Shown here: piece by piece, positions 16,713 to 26,654 of the stretch
Layout of the letters: each line of letters opens with the position of its first letter
Position numbering within the stretch: position 1 is the stretch's first letter
NCBI RefSeq assembly: GCF_947260015.1
Contig: NZ_CAMYOM010000005.1
Coordinates: 1 to 64,000, forward strand
Source: an uncultured Eudoraea sp.
GTDB lineage: Bacteria; Bacteroidota; Bacteroidia; Flavobacteriales; Flavobacteriaceae
DNA length: 64,000 nucleotides
Direction: 5' to 3'
The notes under the pieces: generated by a model
The model's input: the letters and a program-made list of their open reading frames with translations, nothing else
Told to the model about the DNA's origin: nothing
Databases searched by the model: none
Program-made: the position numbers and the translations under genes

Positions 16713-18224
16713 ATGCTAAAAAAAGTTGGGGTCTTTATTTTACTTTTACTGTCATCTTGCAGCCTGATTAAACACAATGGCACAATACCAAAAACGGAAT
16801 TTCGTGCAGTTTGGATTGCTACAGTGGTCAATATTGACTGGCCACAAAGAGCGGGTGACCCCTGGGAAAAGCAAAAAGAAGAATACCTGGACATTCTCAA
16901 TTTTTACAAAGCACTAAATTTTAATGCCGTTGTCTTACAAATACGCACTGCTGGTGACGCTTTTTACAAGTCAAATCTTTCACCCTGGTCTCGTTTTTTA
17001 AGCGGAGAAGAAGGGCTTGCCCCGGAAACAGATCAAGACCCTCTGAAGTGGATGATCAGAGAGGCCCATATTCGGGGTTTTGAATTTCATGCCTGGCTTA
17101 ACCCATACAGGGCCACATTTAATCTGAATACTGATGTACTTTCGGAATCTCACGATTACTTTAAGCACCCGGATTGGATGATTAAATATGGTAAAAAGTA
17201 TTATTATAACCCGGGATTACCTGAGGTACAGAAACATATGGTTTCAGTTATTGACGAAGTGGTTACCCAATACGATATAGACGCCATTCATTTCGATGAT
17301 TACTTCTATCCCTATACCATTAAGGATGAAATCTTTAATGATACATTAAGCTATGCATCCTATGCTCAAACCAATCAATCCCTGCAAGATTGGCGCAGAA
17401 GTAATATCGATTCACTCGTTAAACAAGCAAATCAGGTCATTAAAGAACAAAAACCCTGGGTGCAATTCGGAATAAGTCCGTTTGGGGTTTGGAAGAACAT
17501 AGCTACCGACCCAAAAGGGTCAGACACAAAAGCCGGGCAAACCACTTATGAAGATCTCTTTGCCGATCCCCTCTTATGGATGGAAAAAAGGTGGATAGAT
17601 TATTTGGTCCCTCAGATTTACTGGAGCTTAAAGTTACCAGTAGCCTCCCACCGCATTCTGATGGACTGGTGGGCAGAAAATCATAAAAACTCAAATCTTT
17701 ACATAGGTAATGGTGCTTATAAAGTAAGAAACAACAGCGACCAAGCCTGGAATAAGATGAAAGAATTACCAAAACAATTGCAGTTGGCAAGAAAAACAGA
17801 AGCTGTTCAGGGTAATGTCTTTTTTAGTGCCAGATCACTAATGAATGGGAACGTAGACGTTGTAAAATACATCAAAAATAAATTGTACTCTTATCCCTCC
17901 TTCACGCCCGCTTCACCATTAATTATAAATGAAGACCAACCTTTACCGGAATTGGATTTTATACTTGATAAAGACAATTATCTCAAATTCACTTTCAAAT
18001 TCGCGAGTAAAGGAATTATAAGATATGCCACTATTTATAATATAAAAAACCCTAAAAAGCCACCCCTCTGCAAGCCTAAGAATATTATCGGCCAAATATT
18101 CATGGATGACAACAACTTCTTTAACCTGGGTAAAGGGCTAATTGACCAAAGAAAAAAAATTGCGATCACTTTTACGGATAAGTTTAGAAAAGAAAGTGAG
18201 CCAATTGTCATACATTTAAACTAA
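16713..18224 (+). CDS. GHL10/DUF187 family glycosyl hydrolase lipoprotein (DigH/YngK-like)
   Basis: I prefer ATG 16713 over the TTG three bases before it. The 503-residue protein has a lipoprotein signal (LLLLSSC, Cys about 16), then the GHL10 TIM-barrel: EFRAVWIATVVNIDWP, VVLQIRTAGDAFY, FHAWLNPYRA, IDAIHFDDYFYPY, FGISPFGVWKN and LVPQIYWS. E. coli DigH of this family cuts peptidoglycan strands stripped of their peptides. Here it sits between nagB and an AmpG-like permease in a recycling locus, which fits release of glycan pieces outside the cytoplasm. The exact bond cleaved is not shown by the sequence. The C-terminal 100 residues look like a small beta domain. Confidence 0.85.
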   Translation: MLKKVGVFILLLLSSCSLIKHNGTIPKTEFRAVWIATVVNIDWPQRAGDPWEKQKEEYLDILNFYKALNFNAVVLQIRTAGDAFYKSNLSPWSRFLSGEEGLAPETDQDPLKWMIREAHIRGFEFHAWLNPYRATFNLNTDVLSESHDYFKHPDWMIKYGKKYYYNPGLPEVQKHMVSVIDEVVTQYDIDAIHFDDYFYPYTIKDEIFNDTLSYASYAQTNQSLQDWRRSNIDSLVKQANQVIKEQKPWVQFGISPFGVWKNIATDPKGSDTKAGQTTYEDLFADPLLWMEKRWIDYLVPQIYWSLKLPVASHRILMDWWAENHKNSNLYIGNGAYKVRNNSDQAWNKMKELPKQLQLARKTEAVQGNVFFSARSLMNGNVDVVKYIKNKLYSYPSFTPASPLIINEDQPLPELDFILDKDNYLKFTFKFASKGIIRYATIYNIKNPKKPPLCKPKNIIGQIFMDDNNFFNLGKGLIDQRKKIAITFTDKFRKESEPIVIHLN

Positions 18225-18234
18225 ATAAACCAAC

Positions 18235-19509
18235 ATGATACAAAAAAATAAACGTGCCTGGGTCTGGATACCAGTACTCTATTTTACGCAAGGCCTCCCA
18301 TTTGTTCTGGTTGTTACCGTCTCTGTTATCATGTACAAAAAGCTTGGTATAAGCAATGCTGATATTGGTTTATACACCAGTTGGCTTTATCTGCCATGGG
18401 TAATAAAACCTTTATGGAGCCCTTATGTAGACATTATAAGTACCAAGAGAAATTGGTTTTTATTCATGCAACTCCTGGTTGCAATAGCCTTGTTAGGTGT
18501 TGGACTATTTTTGCCTACTAACATATTTTTTGTAACCACTTTGGCGTGTTTCTGGATGGCTGCATTTGCCTCTGCAACTAATGACGTTGCTTCAGATGGC
18601 TACTATATGATAGGTTTAACTCAGGATAGACAATCTTTTTTTGTTGGTATTCGGAGTACCTTCTACAAACTGGCAAATGTTACAGGACAAGGGCTTTTGG
18701 TTATTCTTGCGGGATTTTTGGAAAATTATTATGGAGATAATACAAAGGCATGGTCTATTACCATGGTAGCTGCGGCACTCTTAATGTTTGGTTTAACGCT
18801 TACCAATTTTTTTGTTACCCCAAAATTTGAATCTTCGGAAGCTATTGAAAAACAGAAACCTGCAGGTTTTTTTGAAGTATTTAGGACATTTTTCAATAAA
18901 AAAGGCATGGGGATTGCATTAGCATTTGTTCTCTTTTTCCGATTTGGAGAATCGCAATTGGTGAAAATGTCTGCACCTTTTTTCCTGGATTCCACTGCTA
19001 AAGGCGGTTTGGGTTATACCACCTCTGAAGTTGGTTACATATATGGAACTATCGGTGTTATTATGCTTACCATTGGAGGAATTTTGGGCGGGATACTGAT
19101 TTCAAAAGATGGCTTAAAAAAGTGGATGTTACCCATGGTACTTTCCATAAATATTCCCAATGCATTTTACGCTTTCCTGGCGATAACAAATACTACAAAT
19201 AAGTTCGCCGTTATAACCACCGTGGTTTTAGAACAGTTTGGTTATGGTTTTGGGATCGCTGGTTTTATGGTCTATCTGATTTACATCGCTGAAGGAGCCT
19301 CCAAAACCTCTCATTATGCACTTGCAACAGGGTTTATGGCCCTTGGAATGATGCTCCCGGGCCTTGTGAGTGGCTATATTCAGGAATGGCTGGGATATGA
19401 TGGGTTCTTTATATGGGTGGTGCTTGGTGCACTTCCGGCATTATTTATTTTAAAATACTTAAAATATCCTGCAGATTATGGAAAAAAGGGGGCAACTACT
19501 GAGGAGTGA
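18235..19509 (+). CDS. ampG: AmpG-like MFS muropeptide permease
   Basis: This 424-residue membrane protein has about 12 helices and the AmpG-type start: VLYFTQGLPFVLV followed by WLYLPWVIKPLWSPYVD. AmpG-family transporters import GlcNAc-anhydroMurNAc (peptides) released during wall turnover. Its gene stands between a DigH-like hydrolase and a NagZ-like glucosaminidase, upstream of anmK, which are exactly the enzymes that make and use that cargo. Whether it takes peptide-bearing or denuded disaccharides is unknown. It starts 10 nt after the upstream stop, so it is likely co-transcribed. Confidence 0.88.
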   Translation: MIQKNKRAWVWIPVLYFTQGLPFVLVVTVSVIMYKKLGISNADIGLYTSWLYLPWVIKPLWSPYVDIISTKRNWFLFMQLLVAIALLGVGLFLPTNIFFVTTLACFWMAAFASATNDVASDGYYMIGLTQDRQSFFVGIRSTFYKLANVTGQGLLVILAGFLENYYGDNTKAWSITMVAAALLMFGLTLTNFFVTPKFESSEAIEKQKPAGFFEVFRTFFNKKGMGIALAFVLFFRFGESQLVKMSAPFFLDSTAKGGLGYTTSEVGYIYGTIGVIMLTIGGILGGILISKDGLKKWMLPMVLSINIPNAFYAFLAITNTTNKFAVITTVVLEQFGYGFGIAGFMVYLIYIAEGASKTSHYALATGFMALGMMLPGLVSGYIQEWLGYDGFFIWVVLGALPALFILKYLKYPADYGKKGATTEE

Positions 19510-19513
19510 CAAT

Positions 19514-21112
19514 ATGGACTATTCAAAAGCTAAAAACACACTCTCGCAAAAGGAAAAAGTTGGACAACTTTTTATGCCTGCCGCATTTATCAATGACAGT
19601 GAAGAAGAAATATTAAGGTTACAAGATTTAATAGCAAACTACCATATTGGAGGGCTTTGTTTTTTTCATTCCAGGGCCAGTGCCGCTACAAATTATGAAG
19701 GAAAGAAAAAGGTAGCATATAATAAGGATAGTTATCATGTTCTGAAATCTCTTATTAAACGTTACCAACAAGTTGCCAAATATCCGTTGTTAATTAGCAT
19801 TGATGCTGAATGGGGATTGGCGATGCGAGTAGAAAACACTCCACAATACCCATATGCTATAACACTTGGTGCCATAAAAGATCATGACGAAGTTATTACA
19901 GAAGTTGGCAGGAATATCGCCTCTGATTGCCAACAAGCAGGAATACATTGGAATTTTACTCCTGTCGCTGACATTAATAGCAATCCTGAAAATCCGGTAA
20001 TAGGCTATAGGTCATTTGGTAGTGATAAGCATAATGTGGCCCAAAAATCTCTTGCTTTTGCTAAAGGACTACAAAGTAAAGGAATACTTACCAGTGCGAA
20101 ACACTTTCCCGGGCATGGCGACACAGCTACAGATTCTCATCTAGGACTTCCCTTAATCAACAAATCAAAAGAAGAACTTCTTGAGAATGAACTTTACCCG
20201 TTCAATCAATTAATTAAAAACGGGATAGAATCTATAATGGTAGGGCATCTTGCAGTACCCGGCCTAACTAATGGCTCAATGGAACCTTCTTCCATTTCAA
20301 AGAAAATAATTAAAGGGGTTTTACGAGAAGAATTAGGATTTCAGGGATTAGTGGTATCAGATGCATTGAATATGCATGCTGTTTCCAAAATGTTCTCTAA
20401 TAAGGGTGATTTAGAATGGGCGGCATTTGATGCCGGTAATGATATTTTATGTTTTGCCGAACATGTTGTAGAGGGTATAGATACTATTTTACAAAACGCG
20501 GAAGAAGAACAAATTGAATTAAGCTTTGCAAGAATTTGGAAACTTAAGGAAAAGGTATTCAATAGAGAAAATACAAATTCAGAGACTGGATTAATAGATC
20601 CTTCTGAGCTAAATTTTAGGCTTGCTCAACAAAGTCTAACCCTATATAAGGGTTCTCCAATGGAAATAAACTCATTTGCAGGTAAGGGATTCACAGGTAT
20701 TGAAATAGCCAATGAAAACAATAATTCCTTTTTTCCGATTATTAGAAAAGATGTTGATTTTAAGTTTTTTTCCACCACGGATAATAATGTACATTTAATA
20801 AAGGAAAAAGTTTCTAATTTGGAAAACGTCTTGATTGCATTATATCCACCAATGGTAAAACCCCCAAACAATTTTGGCATTCCTGAAGAACATTTAAAGT
20901 TCCTAAAAGAACTGATTGAAACAAAAAATGTCATTTTATATCTATTTGGAAACCCTTATGTTTTAAACCTTCTTCAAATAAAAAAAACAGAGGCTGTAGT
21001 GCTGGTATATCAAAATTTTGAAGTTTTTCAGCAGAATGCAGCTCAGCACTTTTTAGGAAAGTCAAATGCCAATGGTAGCTTACCGATAACTCTTGATGAA
21101 ATAATACAATGA
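19514..21112 (+). CDS. nagZ: glycoside hydrolase family 3 beta-N-acetylglucosaminidase (NagZ-like)
   Basis: I choose ATG 19514, 4 nt after the ampG stop and 5-10 nt after GAGGAG; a longer frame from 19478 would overlap ampG. The 532-residue protein has the GH3 N-terminal barrel: EKVGQLFMP, LISIDAEWG, KHFPGHGDTATDSH (K196-H209, with the family His-Asp dyad) and the nucleophile region VSDALNMHAV (D283). NagZ cleaves GlcNAc from anhydroMurNAc compounds. A C-terminal alpha/beta part of about 150 residues makes it longer than the compact E. coli enzyme, as is common in Bacteroidetes. There is no signal peptide, so it is probably cytoplasmic, after import by the AmpG-like protein. Confidence 0.9.
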   Translation: MDYSKAKNTLSQKEKVGQLFMPAAFINDSEEEILRLQDLIANYHIGGLCFFHSRASAATNYEGKKKVAYNKDSYHVLKSLIKRYQQVAKYPLLISIDAEWGLAMRVENTPQYPYAITLGAIKDHDEVITEVGRNIASDCQQAGIHWNFTPVADINSNPENPVIGYRSFGSDKHNVAQKSLAFAKGLQSKGILTSAKHFPGHGDTATDSHLGLPLINKSKEELLENELYPFNQLIKNGIESIMVGHLAVPGLTNGSMEPSSISKKIIKGVLREELGFQGLVVSDALNMHAVSKMFSNKGDLEWAAFDAGNDILCFAEHVVEGIDTILQNAEEEQIELSFARIWKLKEKVFNRENTNSETGLIDPSELNFRLAQQSLTLYKGSPMEINSFAGKGFTGIEIANENNNSFFPIIRKDVDFKFFSTTDNNVHLIKEKVSNLENVLIALYPPMVKPPNNFGIPEEHLKFLKELIETKNVILYLFGNPYVLNLLQIKKTEAVVLVYQNFEVFQQNAAQHFLGKSNANGSLPITLDEIIQ

Positions 21113-22185
21113 AAATTCACAAAGTTTTAGGCTTAATGTCAGGCACCTCCCTGGACGGCCTCGATCTGGCCTACTGCCATATCTGGAAAAAATTTGACCA
21201 ATGGAAATTTGAAATTAAGGAAACACGTGCCATCGGCTATGACAAGGATATGCGCGCCCGTCTGAAAAATTCAATAGCTCTGCCGGCAGATGAATTATTA
21301 ATATTTCATAACACTTATGGAAGCTGGTTAGGGCAGCATGCCAGGGAGTTTATTGAAGAAAAAGGTCTTGATGTAGACATTATATCGAGTCACGGCCATA
21401 CAACCCACCACCAGCCACAACTAGGGTTAACATTTCAGATCGGATCCGGACAACACCTTGCGAACGTCAGCAGACATAAAACGGTCTGCGATTTTAGATC
21501 TAATGATGTTGCTCTGGGTGGAGAAGGGGCTCCTCTGGTACCTATTGGAGATTTACTTTTTTTTGGCAAGTATGATTTTTGTCTGAATCTGGGTGGAATC
21601 GCAAATGTATCATTTGAATATGGGGGTAAGCGCATAGCCTATGATATTGGATTGGCAAACATGATATTAAACCATATCACACAGAAAATTGGACTAAATT
21701 ATGATGATAATGGTATGCTGGCCAGGAAGGGCAACATTAACAATGATATGCTGGAAAGATTAAACCAACTTTCATATTACAGCTTAGCTTTCCCAAAATC
21801 AACAGGATACGAATGGTTTGTAGAAAAGGTTGTGCCTATCATTGATGCCACAAAGGATACTACGGAAAACTTATTACATACGGCAGTGCATCATATCTGT
21901 AAGCAGGTTGCATTGCAAATAAAAATGTATGCCGCAAAAGATCAAAGTACTCTTTTTGTTACTGGCGGAGGTGCTCTAAACCCATTTATGATGGAATTAC
22001 TTCAGTCAAAACTCTCCCCAACCGTAAGTCTTGTTATCCCATCAAAGAAATTAATTGAATACAAGGAAGCATTGATCTTTGCATTAATGGGAATATTGCG
22101 CATTGAACAGGAAATTAATGTGCTAAAAACAGTTACAGGAGCCTCTAAAGACTCATCAAGCGGAGTAGTATATTTACCAGCTTGA
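21109..22185 (+). CDS. anmK: anhydro-N-acetylmuramic acid kinase
   Basis: This 358-residue protein starts with the AnmK signature GLMSGTSLDGLDLAYC, followed by ISSHGHTTHHQP, the DFRSNDVALGGEGAPLVP region and the VTGGGALNPFMMELL motif. AnmK opens the 1,6-anhydro ring and phosphorylates anhMurNAc to MurNAc-6-P with ATP, the substrate of MurQ. Its ATG overlaps the nagZ stop (ATGA), indicating coupling. It is the last gene of the + strand recycling operon and converges on the carboxylase operon with 24 nt between stops. Confidence 0.96.
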   Translation: MKIHKVLGLMSGTSLDGLDLAYCHIWKKFDQWKFEIKETRAIGYDKDMRARLKNSIALPADELLIFHNTYGSWLGQHAREFIEEKGLDVDIISSHGHTTHHQPQLGLTFQIGSGQHLANVSRHKTVCDFRSNDVALGGEGAPLVPIGDLLFFGKYDFCLNLGGIANVSFEYGGKRIAYDIGLANMILNHITQKIGLNYDDNGMLARKGNINNDMLERLNQLSYYSLAFPKSTGYEWFVEKVVPIIDATKDTTENLLHTAVHHICKQVALQIKMYAAKDQSTLFVTGGGALNPFMMELLQSKLSPTVSLVIPSKKLIEYKEALIFALMGILRIEQEINVLKTVTGASKDSSSGVVYLPA

Positions 22186-22209
22186 CTTATAATTAGCCCC
22201 TTTTAAATC

Positions 22210-23751
22210 CTAAAGCGGAATATTTCCGTGTTTTCGTTTTGGAGCAGAAACTTCCTTATTCTCGAGCATGTTAAAAGCTTTGATAAGTTTTCTTCTGGTA
22301 TTTTGTGGTAAGATCACTTCATCAATAAAGCCTCTTCTGGCTGCCATGAACGGATTGGCAAATTTTTCTGCATATTCCGCCTCTCTTTCCGCCAGCTTTT
22401 TAACAGGATCCTTTGCGCTCATAATTTCTTTCCTGAAAATAATCTCACTCGCTCCTTTCGCACCCATCACAGCAATCTCTGCGGAAGGCCAGGCAAAGTT
22501 AAAGTCCGCGCCAATATGTTTGGAATTCATTACATCATAGGCGCCTCCATAGGCTTTCCTGGTAATAACCGTTATCCTTGGAACAGTTGCTTCACTAAAG
22601 GCAAACAATAGCTTGGCTCCTTGAACAATTATACCGTTCCATTCCTGATCCGTACCCGGTAAAAATCCCGGTACATCTTCCAACACCAATAATGGAATAT
22701 TGAAACTATCACAAAATCTCACAAATCTGGCTGCTTTGACTGAAGTTTGTGTTCCTAATACTCCGGCGAGAAACATTGGTTGGTTGGCAATTATACCAAT
22801 ACTTCTGCCTGCCAGTCGTGCAAAGCCTACAATGATGTTTTCTGCATAATCCTCGTGAATCTCATAAAAAGATTCTTTGTCAATTATACCATTAATAACA
22901 TCATGCATGTCATAAGGCTTATTGGTATTATCAGGAATAATATCTGAAAGCTCATCGCGCACCTCATCCCCTAACTCATAAGGTAATGAGGCAGGTTTTT
23001 CACGGTTGCTCTGGGGTAAATAACTCAGCAATTTTTTAACGTCTTCCAGACAAATCACATCATTTGCAGAAGTCTTATGGGCAACCCCGGATTTAGTTGA
23101 GTGCGTACTAGCACCTCCCAGTTCCTCTGAAGTAACTTCTTCATTAGTAACAGTTTTTACCACGTTTGGACCTGTTACAAACATATAACTGGTTTGCTCC
23201 ACCATTATGGTAAAATCTGTCATAGCGGGCGAATAAACAGCGCCTCCTGCACATGGCCCCATTATGGCTGATATCTGCGGTATTACACCCGAAGCCTGAA
23301 CGTTTCTATAAAAAATATCCGCATATCCGCCTAAAGATTTTACCCCTTCCTGTATCCTGGCCCCGCCTGAATCGTTTAAACCAATAACAGGTGCGCCAAC
23401 TTTCATAGCAAGATCCATTACCTTACAAATTTTCTCTGCATGGGTTTCAGATAGAGCACCTCCAAATACCGTAAAATCCTGGGCGTAGACATATACTAAA
23501 CGACCATTGATGGTTCCATAACCGGTAACCACACCATCACCAAAGTAAATTTCCTTATCCATCCCAAAGTCCGTCGTGCGGTGGGTAACCAAAATACCCA
23601 TCTCTTCAAATGAACCTTCGTCCAATAAATAATTTACCCTTTCACGCGCAGTTAGTTTTTGCTTCTGGTGCTGTTTATCTATTCGTTTTTGTCCCCCACC
23701 TATATGCGCAAGGGATATTCTTTCTTTTAATTTTTCTAAATTAGGGTCCAT
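22210..23751 (-). CDS. pccB: acyl-CoA carboxylase carboxyltransferase subunit (propionyl-CoA carboxylase beta)
   Basis: The 513-residue protein has the two crotonase-like halves of a carboxyltransferase: [14 protein letters not shown] and [14 protein letters not shown] in the first, [21 protein letters not shown] in the second, and [15 protein letters not shown] between them. It transfers CO2 from carboxybiotin to an acyl-CoA. The length and the neighbouring biotin carboxylase and carrier genes fit propionyl-CoA carboxylase. The nearby methylmalonyl-CoA mutase genes support propionyl-CoA as substrate. Acetyl-CoA or another acyl-CoA cannot be excluded. The biotin carboxylase gene ends 3 nt upstream. 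Confidence 0.9.
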   Translation of the reverse strand: MDPNLEKLKERISLAHIGGGQKRIDKQHQKQKLTARERVNYLLDEGSFEEMGILVTHRTTDFGMDKEIYFGDGVVTGYGTINGRLVYVYAQDFTVFGGALSETHAEKICKVMDLAMKVGAPVIGLNDSGGARIQEGVKSLGGYADIFYRNVQASGVIPQISAIMGPCAGGAVYSPAMTDFTIMVEQTSYMFVTGPNVVKTVTNEEVTSEELGGASTHSTKSGVAHKTSANDVICLEDVKKLLSYLPQSNREKPASLPYELGDEVRDELSDIIPDNTNKPYDMHDVINGIIDKESFYEIHEDYAENIIVGFARLAGRSIGIIANQPMFLAGVLGTQTSVKAARFVRFCDSFNIPLLVLEDVPGFLPGTDQEWNGIIVQGAKLLFAFSEATVPRITVITRKAYGGAYDVMNSKHIGADFNFAWPSAEIAVMGAKGASEIIFRKEIMSAKDPVKKLAEREAEYAEKFANPFMAARRGFIDEVILPQNTRRKLIKAFNMLENKEVSAPKRKHGNIPL

Positions 23752-23754
23752 ATG

Positions 23755-25197
23755 TTAGTTTGTTGGTATTCTTAAGATTTTCTGATCTTTCAAATATTGT
23801 TTAACTGCCAATACTGCAGCAATTCTGGCCTCCTCTTCCGCTTTCTTATTTAATACTTCAGGAGAATAATAGTTTTTAACAAAATGAGTGTCAAAATTTC
23901 CTGATCTGAAGGCCTCATGTTCAAAAACGAATTTACCAAAAGGCAGCGTAGTTTCCACTCCTTCAATATGATAATCTTCTATGGCCTTAAGCATGATTTG
24001 AATTGCTTCATCTCTATCCTTGCCATAAGAGATTAATTTTGACAACATTGGATCATAATAGATTGGAACATCCATCCCCTCTTCAAAACCATTATCTACA
24101 CGAACCCCTTTCCCTGTGGGCAGCTTATAGGTTTCCAAAGTGCCTACACTGGGCAGGAAATCATTAAGGGGGTCTTCGGCATAAACCCGCAACTCTAAAG
24201 CATGGCCATTTATATGAAGATCCTCCTGTTTAATGGTCATTGCTTCTCCTCTTGCAATTTTAATCTGAAGCTCTACAAGATCCACTCCAGTGATCAATTC
24301 TGTAACCGGGTGTTCAACCTGAAGCCGCGTATTCATTTCCAGGAAATAAAATTTATGATCAGCATCCATCAGGAATTCTACTGTCCCCGCTCCCAGATAA
24401 TCACAGGCTTTTGCAACCTTGGTTGCAGCAATACCCATTTCTTCTCTTAACTCTGGGGTAAGTATAGATGAAGGCGCCTCTTCAACTACTTTTTGGTGCC
24501 TTCGTTGAATGCTGCATTCACGTTCAAAAAAATAAAGGATATTTCCATGGCTGTCGGCCATGACCTGAATCTCTATATGTCTGGGTGAGGTCACATATTT
24601 TTCAATAAACACAGAGCCATCACCGAATGCAGATGTGGCTTCGCTTATTGCCCTCTTCATCTGCGATTCTAATTCCTTTTCTTCCTCAACCACTCTCATC
24701 CCTTTTCCACCTCCCCCGGCAGAAGCTTTTATTAAAATAGGGTAACCTATTTCTTTTGCAATTACTTTTGCTTTCTTCACATCAGTAATAGCTTCATCGA
24801 TCCCGGGGACCATAGGAATATCATAATTCTTAACAGCATCCTTGGCGGCCAGTTTACTCCCCATTACGCGGATAGCTTTTGATTTTGGACCTATAAATAT
24901 GATATTATTTTTTTCTACTTCTTCTGCAAAATCCGCATTTTCACTTAGAAACCCATATCCGGGATGAATCCCGTCTACATTTAGCTTTTTTGCCACTTCA
25001 ATAATCTTTGATCCCAACAAATAGGATTGGTTGGAAGGAGCTTCGCCTATGCAAACGGCTTCATCTGCAAACTTTACATGAGGTGCATTCCTATCTGCCT
25101 TAGAATAGACAGCCACAGTTTTAATCCCCATTTTTTGGGCAGTTTGCATTACCCTGATGGCAATTTCCCCTCTGTTTGCTATTAATATTTTTTTCAT
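23755..25197 (-). CDS. pccA: biotin carboxylase subunit of acyl-CoA carboxylase
   Basis: The protein has 480 residues: MKKILIANRGEIAIRV, then the ATP-grasp region ILIKASAGGGGKGMRVVE, FIEKYVTSPRHIEIQV, ERECSIQRRHQKVVEEAPS and FLEMNTRLQVEHPVTE, all hallmarks of biotin carboxylase. It carboxylates biotin on the small carrier protein encoded 10 nt upstream. It lacks a C-terminal biotinyl domain, so the carrier is a separate subunit. It is the middle gene of a carrier, carboxylase, transferase operon read right to left. Confidence 0.92.
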   Translation of the reverse strand: MKKILIANRGEIAIRVMQTAQKMGIKTVAVYSKADRNAPHVKFADEAVCIGEAPSNQSYLLGSKIIEVAKKLNVDGIHPGYGFLSENADFAEEVEKNNIIFIGPKSKAIRVMGSKLAAKDAVKNYDIPMVPGIDEAITDVKKAKVIAKEIGYPILIKASAGGGGKGMRVVEEEKELESQMKRAISEATSAFGDGSVFIEKYVTSPRHIEIQVMADSHGNILYFFERECSIQRRHQKVVEEAPSSILTPELREEMGIAATKVAKACDYLGAGTVEFLMDADHKFYFLEMNTRLQVEHPVTELITGVDLVELQIKIARGEAMTIKQEDLHINGHALELRVYAEDPLNDFLPSVGTLETYKLPTGKGVRVDNGFEEGMDVPIYYDPMLSKLISYGKDRDEAIQIMLKAIEDYHIEGVETTLPFGKFVFEHEAFRSGNFDTHFVKNYYSPEVLNKKAEEEARIAAVLAVKQYLKDQKILRIPTN

Positions 25198-25207
25198 AGT
25201 AGATTAA

Positions 25208-25693
25208 TTATTCAAATTCAATCAATAATTGGTTTTTATCAACTGCATCACTTTTCTTTACCATAATACTTTTAATAATCCCATCCCTTGGCGAGGTAAT
25301 TACATTTTCCATTTTCATTGCCTCAAGTATTAATAAAGGATCATCTTCATTAACCGCCTGTCCAATTCGAACATGTATCTCTAATATTAGACCCGGCATT
25401 GGAGCCGATATAGAATCGATATCCTTAGCTGAAGAAAGTGCAAAACCCATTTTGTTTATTAAAAGGTCCAGACCATCCGAAATAACAACTTTATAAGAAC
25501 TATTGTTAATGTTAATGGTATACTTCTTATGATAAAAATCTTTTTCGGTAACTTCTGCTTTAAAGGATTTATTTTCCTCTAATATGTGATACGAATTAGA
25601 TGAAGTTTGTAAGGCATCAATTTTCGAGATGTCATCGCTGGTAATCTTAAACTCCTGATTACTGTCTACGACAACCTTAAACGAATTATCCAT
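25208..25693 (-). CDS. biotin carboxyl carrier protein of acyl-CoA carboxylase
   Basis: This 161-residue protein ends in a biotinyl domain of about 70 residues: APMPGLILEI, then the biotinylation motif EAMKMEN with target K127. The N-terminal 90 residues form a less conserved domain seen in similar Bacteroidetes carriers, probably for docking. It is first in the carboxylase operon. A minus-strand TAATTTTG at 25898-25905 fits the -7 consensus and would give a long leader of nearly 200 nt. Confidence 0.9.
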   Translation of the reverse strand: MDNSFKVVVDSNQEFKITSDDISKIDALQTSSNSYHILEENKSFKAEVTEKDFYHKKYTININNSSYKVVISDGLDLLINKMGFALSSAKDIDSISAPMPGLILEIHVRIGQAVNEDDPLLILEAMKMENVITSPRDGIIKSIMVKKSDAVDKNQLLIEFE

Positions 25694-26045
25694 AGATATA
25701 TTAATTTGATCTAGTTAAAATTATCTTCTGAGAAAAGACTATTAAGTTATAGAAATTTTATGATTTCCATTAAAAATAAATAGCAATTAATTTAGGGGAT
25801 TTTAATATAAGATATGAATTGCCATAGCCCATTACCTTTTTCCTCTTTCTAATGTCTGAATAATCTCAATTGAGATCAATTTATCAGTTCATTTTCTCAA
25901 AATTATTACTAAATTATTATGCTGAATATGAATATTATCATGTTTTAAACGAATTTGTTCCTGTAATTATGTAGTTATAAAAGGAAGGCGATTGTCTGGA
26001 TAAATATCATCCCAAATCTGTATTTTTGGTACAAATTGAACCAAT
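25694..26045. other. divergent intergenic region between carboxylase and udk operons
   Basis: This 352-nt AT-rich stretch has no plausible gene. It holds a 14-bp perfect palindrome ATCTCAATTGAGAT (25863-25876), a possible minus-strand -7 element at 25898-25905 and a plus-strand TATTTTTG at 26021-26028 before udk. Confidence 0.6.
26021..26028 (+). promoter_or_regulatory. -7 promoter element for the udk-divIC-mutAB operon
   Basis: TATTTTTG matches TAnnTTTG, 17 nt before the udk start codon. Confidence 0.6.
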
Positions 26046-26654
26046 ATGTTAATAATCGGAATTGCGGGAGGGACAGGATGTGGTAAAACCACAGTTGTTA
26101 ATCAAATTATTAACGAAATTCCTAATGAAGAAGTTGGATTAATATCTCAGGATTCATATTACAATGACCTGTCGCACCTAAGTTTTGACGAGCGTTCAAA
26201 AATTAATTTTGACCATCCCAGGGCAATTGACTTTGAGCTTTTGGCAGAACACCTTAACAAGTTAAGGCAGGGAGAGCCCATTGATCAGCCTGTATATTCC
26301 TTCCCAAAACACAATAGAACGAAAGACACGATAAGGACTCACCCGAGAAAAGTAATGATAATTGAGGGAATTTTGATCATGACTAACCCGGTTATCAGGG
26401 ATATGTTCGATATCAAGATCTATGTACATGCCGATTCTGATGAACGGCTCATAAGGAGACTCAAACGGGATATAAATGAGAGAGGCAGGGGTTTATCGGA
26501 GGTTCTAAGCAGGTATCAAACCACTTTGAAGCCTATGCATGATCAATTCATAGAACCTACAAAGGAATATGCAGACATAATTATTCCAAATAATAAATAC
26601 AATACGGTAGCCGTAGATATTGTGCGCACCATCATTAATGAAAAATTAAGCTAA
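26046..26654 (+). CDS. udk: uridine kinase
   Basis: The 202-residue protein has P-loop GGTGCGKTT at residues 8-16, the uridine kinase motif SQDSYYND, FDHPRAIDFELL and the lid region RRLKRDINERGRG. It phosphorylates uridine and cytidine to UMP and CMP in pyrimidine salvage. Length matches the bacterial family. It is first of four tightly packed genes: its TAA shares a base with the next ATG. Confidence 0.95.
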   Translation: MLIIGIAGGTGCGKTTVVNQIINEIPNEEVGLISQDSYYNDLSHLSFDERSKINFDHPRAIDFELLAEHLNKLRQGEPIDQPVYSFPKHNRTKDTIRTHPRKVMIIEGILIMTNPVIRDMFDIKIYVHADSDERLIRRLKRDINERGRGLSEVLSRYQTTLKPMHDQFIEPTKEYADIIIPNNKYNTVAVDIVRTIINEKLS

